In this document: positions 1 through 10,000 of the stretch, piece after piece
Layout of the letters: every line of letters begins with the position of its first letter
Position numbering within the stretch: position 1 is the first letter of the stretch
Assembly: GCF_030272615.1 (NCBI RefSeq)
Contig: NC_081406.1
Location: forward strand, 164,717,521 to 164,781,520
DNA: 64,000 nt
Reading direction: 5' to 3'
Source of the DNA: Cryptomeria japonica
Taxonomy: Eukaryota; Streptophyta; Pinopsida; Cupressales; Cupressaceae
Translations under genes and position numbers: made by a program
The notes under the pieces: model-generated
What the model was told of the DNA's origin: nothing
Databases searched by the model: none
What the model saw: the letters and a program-made list of their open reading frames with translations, nothing else

Positions 1-749
1 TATGATGCAGTATTTCTGGTGGTGTAGCATGTTGCGATTGATCTTGGAGTGATTTTCGATGGATACATGATCATTCAGGAATTTTATTTATGACCATGCT
101 ATGATATGTAAATCATTAGATTAGTCTGGTGGTAGATCTATGTATCATTTGATGTAATTTTGTAATTGACGGTTGAGGGTTTAGCCGACCTTGTTGTCAA
201 GGTTGATGAATTGTATATATAGGTGATATTGTCATGTAGTTTGGGTGTCAATTTTGTGTCTGCATTATCAGAGAGAGGTTTATGTGAGAACAAGTGATTT
301 ATCCTTTGGTGTTGAGTTTTTGGTGAGATTAGTGTTGGCAAACATTTGTGCTTAACCGAAACTGTAATCAGGCATTTGGAGATGCTATTCTTTCAGGTCA
401 CTCCTTCCGGATTGTAGTCCAAATCTTATTGTAAGTCAGTGAGACTTTCTTGAGGGTTGTAGCCTTTCGAGCCATTATTATTTGAGCAGTGTGCCTGAAT
501 GCATGTGCATTCCTCATTGCAATATTTTCACATACTACTATAGAGTATCATCTTACTATGGGTAGGTTCCCACTATGGTTTTTCCCTTAACCAGGTTTTC
601 CACATCAAAATCTTTGTGTTGTATGTTGTATTGTTAATTTGCTTATCTGTCTTATTGTTGCAGTTTATCAGATCTTTTTTTTGTTTGTTGTTTCGATGAA
701 GACTGATTCAGCCCCCCCTCTTAGTCCTCCTTCTTGATTGCTGCTAACA
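1..749 (+). repeat. 5' LTR of copia element A (3' part)
   Basis: This stretch is matched, inverted, by the LTR of element B at 5992-7239; for example the start of the window pairs with about 6690-6750. It ends ...GCTAACA at 749, the usual CA terminus, directly before a primer-binding site. By comparison with the 1248-bp LTR of B, roughly the first 500 bp lie upstream of the window. A run of seven C at 712-718 is part of the family consensus (seven G in B at the matching place). Confidence 0.85.
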
Positions 750-751
750 AT

Positions 752-763
752 TGGTACCAGAGC
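752..763 (+). other. Primer-binding site, copy 1 (initiator tRNA-Met type)
   Basis: TGGTACCAGAGC lies two bases after the LTR end. It is complementary to the 3' end of plant initiator tRNA-Met except for one C where the usual site has T (TGGTATCAGAGC, present intact in copy 2). Confidence 0.8.
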
Positions 764-805
764 TAGATCCCCTAATAGAAGCTTAATCGCTTGAGGAGAT
801 CCAGG

Positions 806-1306
806 ATGGTAGCTCAAGGTGTAATCTTTAAGAAGGACAATCTGAGATTTGATGGAAGTAACTATTCTATAGGGAAGGACCAGATGGAAGTGCACTTGAA
901 ATGTCTTGGTGAAGATTATTGGAAGATTACAAAGAATGTCTATGTTGTTTCTTAGAATGGACCTTCTACTCCTGATGAGGTTAAGGAAGTAGAACATAAT
1001 ATTAGAGTGAAAGAAGCATTGCTTAGTGCCTTGACTAATTTTAAGATGACTAATGTGATGGAACTTTAGACAGCACATGAGATTTGGGTGAAGCTTTAGG
1101 TGTTGTATGAAGGTGATAAACAAGTGAGTTTTGCTAAGTTGCAGAATTTAAAAGGAAAGTATGAGACATTGAATATGGAAGATGATGAGAACATACACTC
1201 TTTTATGGCTAAGTTGAATTATCTTGTCCTAGGTATCAGATGTGTTGGTGGAACTATTGAGAAAGATGAAATTGTTGCTAAGGTGTTCAAATCTTTGCCT
1301 CCTTCC
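806..1306 (+). pseudogene. gag: copia gag, copy 1 (truncated)
   Basis: Reading from ATG 806 gives a copia-type capsid start (MVAQGVIFKKDNLRFDGSNY) followed by gag text including YEGDKQVSFAKLQNLKGKYE and MEDDENIHSFMAKLNYLV. In-frame TAG stops lie at 953-955, 1067-1069 and 1097-1099. The frame runs into duplicated LTR sequence after LKSLPP-like text near 1300 and ends at once. The stop at 1067 is CAG in copy 2, so it arose after the duplication. The other two are shared and are older. Confidence 0.8.
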
Positions 1307-1677
1307 GGATTGTAGTCCAAATATTATTGTAAGTCAGTGAGACTTTCTTGAGGGTTGCAGCCTTCTGAGCCATTATTATTTGAGCAGTGAGCTCTAGGCA
1401 GTGTCCTTGAATGCATGTGCATTCCTCATTGCAATATTTTCACATACTACTATAGAGTATCATCTTACTATGGGTAGGTTCCCACTATGGTTTTTCCCTT
1501 AACCAGGTTTTCCATGTCAAAATCTTGGTGTTGTATGTTGTATTGTTAATTTTCTTATCTGTCTTATTGTTGCAATTTATCAGATCTTTGTTTTGTTTGT
1601 TGTTTCGATGAAGACTGATTCACCCCCCCCCCCCCCCCCCCCCCCCGCTTAGTCCTCCTTCTTGATTGCTGCTAACA
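1299..1677 (+). repeat. Duplicated LTR 3' portion
   Basis: Second copy of LTR positions 401-749, ending ...GCTAACA at 1677, followed by a second primer-binding site. It lies inside the body of element A and is not a true terminus. Confidence 0.8.
1623..1646 (+). repeat. 24-nt poly-C tract
   Basis: An uninterrupted run of 24 C. The corresponding place in the first copy (712-718) has seven C, and the LTR of element B has seven G on the opposite strand. The run is therefore an expansion in this copy, or possibly an assembly artefact. Confidence 0.9.
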
Positions 1678-1679
1678 AT

Positions 1680-1691
1680 TGGTATCAGAGC
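1680..1691 (+). other. Primer-binding site, copy 2
   Basis: TGGTATCAGAGC, the canonical match to initiator tRNA-Met, two bases after the duplicated LTR end. Confidence 0.85.
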
Positions 1692-1733
1692 TAGATCCTT
1701 TGGTAGAAGCTTAATCGCTCGAGGAGATCTAGG

Positions 1734-2790
1734 ATGGCAGCTCAAGGTGTAATCTTTAAGAAGGACAATCTGAGATTTGATGGAAGGACTAGATGGAAGT
1801 GCACTTGAAATGTCTTGGTGAAGATTATTCGAAGATTACAAAGAATGTCTATGTTGTTCCTTAGAATGGACCTTCTACTCCTGATGAGGTTAAGGAAGCA
1901 GAACATAGTATTAGAGCGAAAGAAGCATTGCTTAGTGCCTTGACTGATTTTAAGATGACTAATGTGATGGAACTTCAGATAGCACATGAGATTTGGGTGA
2001 AGCTTTAGGTGTTGTATGAAGGTGATAAACAAGTGAATTTTGCTAAGTTGCAGAATTTAAAAGGAAAGTATGAGACATTGAATATGGAAGATGATGAGAA
2101 CATGCACTCTTTTATGGCTAAGCTGAATTATCTTGTCCTAGGTATCAGATGTGTTGGTGGAACTATTGAGAAAGATGAAATTGTTGCTAAGGTGTTGAGA
2201 TCTTTGCCTCCTGCCTATAAGCATAAGGTTGCTTCTATTGATGAGATCCAGAGAGTGACTACTGTAACAAGAGATATGTTGGTTGAAAAGCTTGCTACAT
2301 TTGAGCTAAGTGAATTTGAAGAATCACCTGAAAAGTGTGAGACAACATTCAGAGCATCTGCATCAATATCTAGAAAGAAAAAATATGATCCTAATGAGTG
2401 AAGATTATCTAGATATCAAAGAGAGAGAAGAGAGATGGAAGGACAACAAAGGGAGCTAGATGAACTTGAAGCTCTGATTACCTAGAGATTGCCTAAAGGT
2501 GTCGGTAAGTATGATGGAAATTTTCCTTTGAAATTTTTCTCTTACAATAAGATAAGAGATTTTACTTCTAGATGCTAAGAGAGAATGGCTAAGTATGAAA
2601 GGCATGATAAATTTGATAAGCATGATATGACTGATAGATATGACAAGAATGATAGGTATGAGAAGTCTTACAAGCCTAAATGAAAGTTTAGAAATGAAAA
2701 GAACCATTATTATGTTGTTGATGAAGGTATTACAGATGGAGAATCTAAAGGAGATGAAGTTATATTCCTTTCCATTAAGGAAGATGGACC
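1734..2790 (+). pseudogene. gag: copia gag, copy 2 with broken zinc knuckle
   Basis: Starts at ATG 1734 with the same N-terminus as copy 1, but a short deletion after NLRFDG removes codons and shifts frame. The longest clean stretch is 2009-2398 and covers the middle of the gag domain up to a Lys-rich segment. A CX2CX4HX4C zinc knuckle is expected at 2531-2575, but Cys1 reads Phe, Cys2 Tyr and His Asp; only the last Cys remains. A charged Lys/Asp/Tyr-rich segment follows (2590-2690) and leads towards protease. Stops occur at 1862, 2006 and 2399. Confidence 0.8.
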
Positions 2791-2860
2791 TATACCTGTT
2801 GAATAGACTAGCTGTAATATTGAGGAGAAAGATTTAGCTGCTAAAGTTGAACAGAAATAT

Positions 2861-3410
2861 GAACGGATAATTAACAGTGGTTGTTCACATCATATGACCG
2901 GTGATAAAAGAAAATTTGTGAGTATGGAAAGATATTATTGTGGAATAGTTAGATATGGGGATGACAAATCCTGTGTAATCTGGGGGAGAGGTTCTATTTC
3001 TTTTGATGGTAAGCATAGCACTGATGATATCTTGTATGTTGAAGGTTTGAAGCATAATCTTTTGAGTGTTGGATAGATGGTTGATAAGGGTTATGATCTA
3101 CAATTCAAGGATGGTAAATGCAAGATCTTGAATGCCTCTGGTATAGAGATTGCATCTAGAACTAAGACTGAAGGTAACATTTCTCATTTGAATGCTAGTG
3201 AGAAAATTTGTTTGATTGCTCAAATTGATGAGAGTTGGTTGTGGCATAGGAGAATATGTTATGTAAATTTTGATTCAAATATTAAGATCTATTCTACACA
3301 TGTTGTTAGAGATCTGCCTAATATTGTTAAGCCTGCTAATCAGGTATGTAAGGAATGTCAGTTGGGTAAGCAAATAGTATACATCACAAGGACTTGTAGA
3401 TCTTGTACAT
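2861..3410 (+). pseudogene. copia protease and GAG-pre-integrase region
   Basis: The aspartic protease active site, normally D-S-G, reads INSGCSHHMTGDK: the catalytic Asp codon is AAC (Asn) at 2873-2875, a G-to-A change. The protease ends near the conserved LKHNLLSVG motif, where the following Gln is a TAG stop (3074-3076). The GAG-pre-integrase segment (3077-3410) keeps WHRR and the VCKECQLGKQ Cys pair, but its second His is changed, so the HHCC zinc site is lost. Confidence 0.8.
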
Positions 3411-4056
3411 AATGACCTATGTGGACCTATAAATGCTAGAAGTGTGCAGGGTGATAGATATTTTATGCTGCTAATTGATTAGTATTCTAGGATGATGTAG
3501 GTTATCTTTTTGAAGGAGAAATCAAAAGCATTTGACAAATTCAAGATATTCAAAGATAAGGTTGAGACTGAGTTTGGATTGAAGGTGAAATGCCTAAGAT
3601 CTGATAGAGGTGGAGAATTCTATTCATGTGAGTTCAATTCATTCTATGAGAAGCATGGGATTAGAAGACAAATTATCTACTCCTAGAACCCCTCAATAGA
3701 ATGGAGTTTTTGAGAGAAAGAACATAACTGCTTTGGATGCTACAAGGACTATGTTGATTCAAGGAAATGTTCTGAATATTTACTGGAGAGAATCTATTAG
3801 CACTTTTGTTTACACATTCAATAGAGTTCACATCAAAGGAGATATCAGTAAGACCACTTATGAGCTTTGGTTTGGTCATGTTCCTACTGTGAGATACTTC
3901 AGAGTATTTGTTAGCAAATGTTATATAAGAAGAGATGAGGATATAGGAAAGTTTGATGCTAGAAGTGATGAAGCTATTTTCTTGGGATATTGACCAAATA
4001 GCAAGGCCTAATAGTGCTACAATAAAAGACTAAGAAATATTGTAGAGAGTGAAAAT
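3411..4056 (+). pseudogene. copia integrase core
   Basis: Around the first catalytic Asp the text reads LLID, a stop, then YSRMM; the second Asp lies in RSDRGGEF; the Glu lies in the PQ-stop-NGVFERKN segment. At 3678-3715 the conserved YS...RTPQQNG motif is five bases too short, causing a frameshift, and the second Gln is TAG. Element B has the same shortening and the same TAG. Downstream ITALDATRTMLI and the FLGY segment (end about 3992) are the usual integrase C-terminal text. Confidence 0.8.
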
Positions 4057-4425
4057 GTGAAGGTGGATGAGAAACTTGGGAAAGAGATCAGAGAATGTAG
4101 TTATGATGATGGTCAACATATTGTTTTAATGCCTATTCAGCCTGAAGAGCCTAAGAAGAATGATCTGATAGAGATTGTGAATCCGGATGTTGCTGGTGAA
4201 GGAGTGCACGAACCTAATAACCTGAACAATAAGAAGATTGTGAGGTATGTAAGATTGAATCATTCTAAAAATCAGATTATTGGTGATAATAATAAAGGTG
4301 TGATGACTAGAAGAAGGTTAGTTGTTAAAGAAGTATGTTTGATTTCCAAAGTTGAACCTAAAGATGTTGTTGAATCCTGTAAAGAAGAAAGTTGGATGAG
4401 AGCTATGGAAGAAGAAATAGATTAG
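4057..4425 (+). pseudogene. copia pol linker between integrase and RT
   Basis: An open stretch of 122 codons, acidic and Lys-rich, leading to EESWMRAMEEEID just before RT. It corresponds to the variable region between integrase and RT and matches 9000-9453 of element B on the other strand. Confidence 0.7.
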
Positions 4426-5055
4426 ATTGAAAAAAATATCACTTGGGAAATTGTGCCTGGACCTAAGGATAAGAATGTTATTGATACTAAATGGTTATTC
4501 AAAAACAAATTGAATGAAGCTTGTGAAGTTGTCAAAAATAAAGCAAGATTGGTCTGAAAAGGGTACTCACAGTAAGAAGGGATTGATTATGGGGAGACTT
4601 TTTCCTTGATCGCTAGACTTGAAGTTATTAGACTATTGCTTGCCTATGCTGCTTATAAAGATTTCAAGGTATATCAGATGGATGTTAAATCTGCCTTTCT
4701 AAATGGTGATCTTGAGGAAGATGTTTATATTGAACAAATTGATGGATTTTAACTATTGGATAATGGACATGTGGTATGTAAGTTGAAGAAAGCTATTTAT
4801 GGATTGAAACAAGCTCCGAGACCCTACTATACTAGACTAGATAAATACATGTTGAAATTGGGATTTAGTAAAGGTGTTGCTGACAGTAATATGTACTTCA
4901 AGATAGAAAATGATAACATCCTGACTGTTGAAGTCTTTGTTGATGATATAATCTTTGGTGGTGATGATAACTTGAGCATGAATTTTGTCGGTGATATGCA
5001 GAAAGAATTTGAGATGTCTATGATTAGTGAAATGAAATTTTTCTTAGGTTTGTAG
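4426..5055 (+). pseudogene. copia reverse transcriptase
   Basis: RVT_2-type RT. Visible blocks are TWEIVPGPKDKNVI (start), YQMDVKSAFLNGDLEE (first catalytic Asp), KKAIYGLKQAPRPYY and the FVDDIIFGGDD box at 4936-4959 with both catalytic Asp intact. Stops interrupt it at the ARLV-stop-KGYSQ segment, at IDGF-stop, and at FLGL-stop-IAQT (5053-5055, TAG for CAG). Confidence 0.85.
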
Positions 5056-5100
5056 ATTGCACAGACTGGAAAAGGTATATTCATATCTCAAACTAAGTAT

Positions 5101-5889
5101 GTGAAGGAATTATTGAAGAATTTTGGATTAGATGACTCCAAACTAGTTGGAACTCCTATGGTGACTAGTTGTAAATTTTCCAAGAATGATGAAAATCCTA
5201 AAGATAATCAAAGTTTGTATAGATCAATGGTTGGTGGACTATTGTATCTTACTCAGACTAGGTCGGACATTATTCATGTTGTGTACATGGCTACTAGATA
5301 TCAGGTTGATCCAAAAGAGATTCATGTCACTGTTTTGGAAAGGATATTTAGATACCTAAAGGGAACTATAGACTATGGATTATGGTATCCTAGGAATGAT
5401 GATTTCATGCTTTATGCCTATACTATTGCTGATTGGGTTGGTAATGTTCATGACCAGAAAAGCACTATCGGCAGAGAATTATTTTTGGGTAAGAAATTGG
5501 TTTCATGGGCTACCAAGAAACAATATTCAATGTCTCTATCTACTATTGAAACTGAGTACATTGTTGTTGCTAATAATTGCACTCAAGTAGTTTGGATGAA
5601 ACAAATGTTGAAGGATATCAAAGTTATTTGTAATGAGCCTATTATTATATATTATGATAATTCTAGTTCTATTAACATGTCAAAGAATCTGGTGCAACAT
5701 TCAAAGACTAAACATGTGTAAATCAAATATCATTACTTGAGAGAGCGAGTCAGTGAAGAGAAGGTGAAGCTAGAGTATGTATCTACAAAGGAACAGTTTG
5801 CTGATATTTTCACTAAACCTTTGCTTGCAGATACATCTATCTATTTGAGAGAAAATTTAGGAGTATCCACCCCTCCTCATGAGAACTAG
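5101..5889 (+). pseudogene. copia RNase H and pol C-terminus
   Basis: Reads GGLLYLTQTRSDI, RIFRYLKGTIDYGLWY, IADW, KKLVSWATKKQ, STIETEY, YYDNSS, KNLVQHSKTKHV, the classical copia RNase H series. One in-frame stop (TAA at 5719-5721) follows TKHV; the same frame then reads IKYHYLRERV and QFADIFTKPL to the natural TAG stop at 5887-5889. Confidence 0.85.
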
Positions 5890-5991
5890 ATGCATTTAGT
5901 TGCATCAATCAAATGGATTTTGGAGTTTTATCTCTTTATCTAGATTGGTGAGTTGGTGTTGCTCCTCTGCTAGAGTAATTTGTGTTTTGGG

Positions 5992-7239
5992 TGTTAGCAG
6001 CAATCAAGAAGGATTACTGAGAGGGGGGGTGAATCAGTCTTCTCTAGAATAACAAACATAACACATATTTGATAAACTACAGTAATAAGACGGATAAGGA
6101 AATTAACAACACAACACACAACACACAACACCAAGATTTTGACGTGGAAAACTAGGTTAAGGCAAAAACCATGGTGGGAACCTACCCATAGTAAGATGAT
6201 GCTCTGCATTAGTATGTGAAAATATTAAAATAGGGAATGAACATGCATTTAGATACACTTCCTATAGCTCACTGCTCAAATAATATTTTCCCCGAAGGCT
6301 ACAACCCTCAGGGAAGTCTCATTGACTTACAATAAGATTTGGACTACAATCCAAAAGAAATGAACTAAAAGAATAGCATCTCCAAATGCTTGATTATAGT
6401 TTTGGTTTAGCACAAATGTCTATGTTGCAAAACCAATCTCACCACAAACTCAACATCGAAGGATAAATCACTTTTTTGCAAACAAACCTCTCTCTGATAA
6501 TGTAGACACAACATCTACACCAAAACTACATGACTATATCACCTATATATACAATTCATCAACCTTGACAACAAGGTCATCTAAACCCTCAACCCTCAAT
6601 TACAATATTACATCACATGTTACAAAGATAGACCTCCAAACCAATATAATGATTTACATAGAATAACATGGTCCTAAATTAAATTCCCAAATAATCACAT
6701 CCACTAGAAATCATGTCAAGATCAACTGCAACACGCTACATCACCAGAAATATTGTATAACACGCAAATCATCACCGGTTGATAGAAAACACCAAAAAAT
6801 TGCACAACGATCAATGCAGATCACTAAAAAAATTAGGACATTACTAGGAAACACCAGGAAGCACATTAGAACCATTTGGAATAGCTGCACCAACACCAAT
6901 TATCAAATCTTCATCGATGAACATCTGAAAGCTCAAGAACACAACCAATCAGCCATTATCACAAAGAAAGATAGCTTGTGGAGCACCAAATCAAGATCCA
7001 TATAAAAGGAAGATACACAAGATCATCCCAAACAATATCCCAAAAGCTCAGCACCAGATCTGATCACACCGGAATATACTGGAGGAAATATCAACCTCTC
7101 CAAAACTGTGATTAGCAAAACAATACTACAAACTAGATCAGAAAATCTTCCCAATCACACTGGAATAAATCATAGTAATATGTTGACATAAATGACAAAA
7201 TAATATCCTAGCAGTATCAATGACCCACCATATCCAACA
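5992..7239 (-). repeat. 3' LTR of copia element B
   Basis: 1248 bp with TGTTGG at its 5' end (7239 leftwards) and CTAACA at its 3' end (5992), the short inverted termini expected for an LTR. Its 3' three-fifths match 1-749. The internal side is flanked by a polypurine tract. The run of seven G at about 6021-6028 belongs to the same conserved block as the C runs of element A. Confidence 0.9.
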
Positions 7240-7240
7240 A

Positions 7241-7252
7241 TCTCCCCCTTTG
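7241..7252 (-). other. Polypurine tract of element B
   Basis: On the - strand this reads AAAGGGGGAGA immediately before the LTR start, as in many plant copia elements; it primes plus-strand DNA synthesis. Confidence 0.8.
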
Positions 7253-7535
7253 GCATTGATGGTGACATATGGATGTGAAAAACAATCAATGCAAAGAAAA
7301 CAAGATATCACCATCAAAACTCCTCCTAAGATCAAGACCTAGAAAGAAGTTTTTAACATGAACTCTCTCCCACTTTGAAAGCAATGCCAAAGCTCTCAAA
7401 ACAAAAAACCAAAGAAAAACATGAATCTCTCACCTCAAAACACAGAGTACTCCAATAGAGGAGCAACACCAACTCAGTAATCCACATAAAGAGATAAAGC
7501 TCAGAAATCCATTGAATTGATGCAACTCAATTCAT

Positions 7536-8140
7536 CTAGTTCTCATTAGGAGGGGTGGATAACCCTAACTTGTCTCTCAAATAGACAAATGTATTTGTAG
7601 ACAAATATTTAGTGAAAATATCATTAATTTGTTCCTTTGTAGATACATACTCCAGCTTCACCTTTTCTTCATTGACATGCTCTCTCAAGTAATGATATTT
7701 GCTTTACACATATTTAGTCTTTGAATGTTGTACCTGATTCTTTGACATGTTAATAGAAATGGAATTCTCATAGTATATAACAGTAGGTTCCTTATGAATA
7801 ACTCTAATATATCCTTCAATATTTGTTTCATCCAAACTACATGAATGCAATTACTAACAACAACAATGTACTCAGCTTCAGCAGTAGATAAAGAGATTGA
7901 ATCTTGTTTCTTGATAGCCCATGAAACCAACTTCTTACCCAAAAAGAATTCTTCACTGGTATTGCTCTTCCAATCATTGATATCTCTAGCCCAATTAGCA
8001 TAAGTATAGGTACAAAGCATGAAATCATCATTCCTAGGATACCATAATCCATAGTTTGTAGTTCCCTTAAGGTATCTAAATATCCTCTTCACATTAGTGA
8101 CATGAATTTCTTTAGGATCAGCTTGATATCAAGCATCCAT
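7536..8140 (-). pseudogene. copia RNase H, element B
   Basis: The open part 7685-8092 reads KRIFRYLKGTTNYGLWY, ANWARD, KKLVSWAIKKQ and STAEAEY, the same domain as in A. The pol stop corresponds to TAG at 7536-7538. The last third, towards 7536, is out of frame. LTR and polypurine tract follow downstream on this strand. Confidence 0.85.
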
Positions 8141-8170
8141 GCACACAACATGCATAATGTATGGCCTAGT

Positions 8171-8990
8171 TTATGTAAGATATAACAATCCACCAACCAT
8201 AGATATGTACAAACTCTGACTAGCGTTAGGAGATTCATCATTCTTGGACAATTTACAACAAGTCACCATAGGAGTTCCAACTGGTTTGAAATCATCTAAT
8301 CCAAACTTCTTTAGTAATTCCTTCACATACTTAGTTTGAGATATGAATAGACCTTTTCCAGTCTGTGCAATCTGCAAACCTAAGAAATTTTTTATCTCAC
8401 CAATCATAGACATTTGAAATTCTTTGTGCATATCACCGACAAACTTCATGCTCAACTTATCATCACCACCAAAGATTATATCATCAATGAAGACTTTGAC
8501 AATTAGGATGTTATCATTTTCAATCTTAAAGTACATATTGATGTTAGCAACACCTTTACTAAATCCCAATTTCAACAAGTGTGTATCTAGTCTAGCATAC
8601 CAGGCTCTAGGGGCTTGTTTCAATCCATAAAGAGATTTCTTCAACTTTCATACCATATCTCCATCATCTGATAGTGAAAATCCTTTAGGTTGTTCAATGT
8701 AAGCTTCTTCCTCAAGATCAACATTCAAAAAGGTAGATTTGACATCCATTTGATATACCTTGAAATCTTTATAAGAAACATAAGAAAGCAACGGTCTAAC
8801 AGCTTCAATTCTAGCAACCAGAGTAAAAGTATGGACTCATAATCAATCCCTTCTTTCTATGACTATCCTTGGCAGACTAGTTTAGCTTTATATCTGACAA
8901 CTTCACTAGCTTCATTCTATGTATTTATAAATACCCATTTAGTACCAATAACACTCTTATCCTTAGGTCTAGGAACATGTTCCCAAGTAT
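8171..8990 (-). pseudogene. copia reverse transcriptase, element B
   Basis: 8171-8644 is open and reads KKSLYGLKQAPRAWYARLD, VFIDDIIFGGDD (both catalytic Asp present) and FLGLQIAQTGKGLF; here Gln is retained where A has TAG. The N-terminal third (8645-8990) is broken by stops, but LDVKS-type and GTKWVF text is readable. Confidence 0.85.
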
Positions 8991-9453
8991 TATTCTTTCT
9001 GATCTGATCTAGTTCTTCTTCCATATCTCTCATCCAACTTTCATCTTTACAGGCTTCAACAACATCTTTAAGTTCAACTTTGGAAATCAAACATACTTCT
9101 TCACTAGCTAACCTTCTTCTAGTCATCACACCTTTATTCTTATCACCAATAATCTAATTTTTATAATGATTCAATCTTACATACCTCGAAGTCTTCTAAT
9201 TTTTTTGATTTTTCAGGTTCCTGCACTCCTTCACCAACACATCCGGATTCACAATCTGTATCGGATCATTGTGCTTGTGCTCCTCAAGCTGAACAAGCAT
9301 TAAAACAATATGTTGACCATCATCATAACCACATGTTCTGATCTCTTTTCCAAGGTTCTCATCCACCTTCACATTTTCACTCTCCACAACACTGGTAGGC
9401 CTTGCTCTTTGTTGAATATCCCAAGAAAATAACTTCATCACTTCTAGCATCAA
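8917..9453 (-). pseudogene. copia pol linker, element B
   Basis: Two open pieces (8917-9129 and 9196-9453) correspond to 4057-4490 of element A: ENVKVDENLGKEIR, DDGQHIVLM, then EVCLISKVELKDVVEACK and ESWMRDMEEELD. They are separated by a frameshift. Confidence 0.75.
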
Positions 9454-10000
9454 ACTTACCTATATCCTCATCTCTTTTGATATAACATTTGCTACCAAAT
9501 ACTTTGAAATATCTCATAGTAGGAACATGACCAAACCATAACTCATGAGGGGTCTTACTGGTATCACCTTTGATGTGAACTCTATTGAATTTATAAATAG
9601 AAGTGCTAATGGCTTCTCTCTAGTAAATCTTTGTAACATTTCCTTCAATCAGTATAGTCCTTACAGCATCCCAAGCATTTTTGTTCTTTCTCTCAACAAC
9701 TCCATCCTACTGAGGGGTTCTAGGAGTAGATAATTTTTCTTCTAATCCCATGCTTCTCATAGAATAAATTGAACTCATAGGAATTAAAGTCTCCACCTTT
9801 ATCAGATCTTTGATACAATTTCACCTTCAATCCAGACTTAGTCTCAACCTTATCTTTGAATGTCTTGAATTTGTTAAACACTTTTGTTTTCTCCTTTAAA
9901 AAGACAACCCACATCATCCTTGAATAATCATCAATTAGCAACAGAAAATATCTATCACCCTACACACTTCTAACATTTGTAGGACACAAATAAACTAAGC
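9454..10000 (-). pseudogene. copia integrase, element B (5'-truncated)
   Basis: 9720-9941 reads LIDDYSRMMWVVFLKEKTK, then RSDKGGDF and YEKHGIRRKIIYS before TAG. The five-base shortening in the YS...RTPQQNG motif and the TAG for the second Gln (about 9700-9740) match element A. Homology to A stops near 10000, just after LCGPTNVRS-like text, so the GAG-pre-integrase, protease and gag regions are absent. Confidence 0.8.

Larger units (their letters stand above)
402..2199 (+). repeat. Tandem duplication of LTR end, primer site and gag start
   Basis: About 900 bp (LTR 3' part, primer-binding site, gag N-terminal half) occurs twice in direct orientation: about 402-1298 and 1299-2199. The junction at about 1297-1306 joins gag text to LTR text within a shared CTCCTTCC/CTCCTGCC stretch, indicating microhomology-mediated template switching. 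Offset is 898 bp at the start and 928 bp at the primer site; the second copy gained an expanded C run and a 12-bp insert near 1389. Confidence 0.85.
1..5991 (+). mobile_element. Ty1/copia retrotransposon A, defective, truncated at 3' end
   Basis: The order LTR end, primer-binding site, gag, protease, integrase, RT, RNase H is the Ty1/copia order. The window opens inside the 5' LTR. The body continues past the RNase H stop (5887-5889) and ends at 5991, where the inverted LTR of element B begins. The polypurine tract and 3' LTR are therefore missing from this window. Every domain carries in-frame stops, many of them TAG where the family has CAG. An internal tandem duplication has copied LTR, primer-binding site and the start of gag. 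The element is dead as a coding unit. Confidence 0.9.
5992..10000 (-). mobile_element. copia retrotransposon B, inverted, 5'-incomplete
   Basis: Same family as A on the opposite strand: 3' LTR (5992-7239), polypurine tract, then RNase H, RT and part of integrase read leftwards. It stops inside integrase at about 10000, where a TG-initiated sequence (candidate LTR C) begins. Its TG end at 5992 abuts the body of A, consistent with insertion of B into A. The other halves of A and B are not in this window. Confidence 0.85.

Noticed and set aside
5992-6050. The LTR end of B is the reverse complement of the LTR end at 720-749, suggesting a 6-kb inverted-repeat element.
   Set aside because: The match covers a whole LTR, with pol of opposite orientation behind it. 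Two inverted copies of one copia family explain it.
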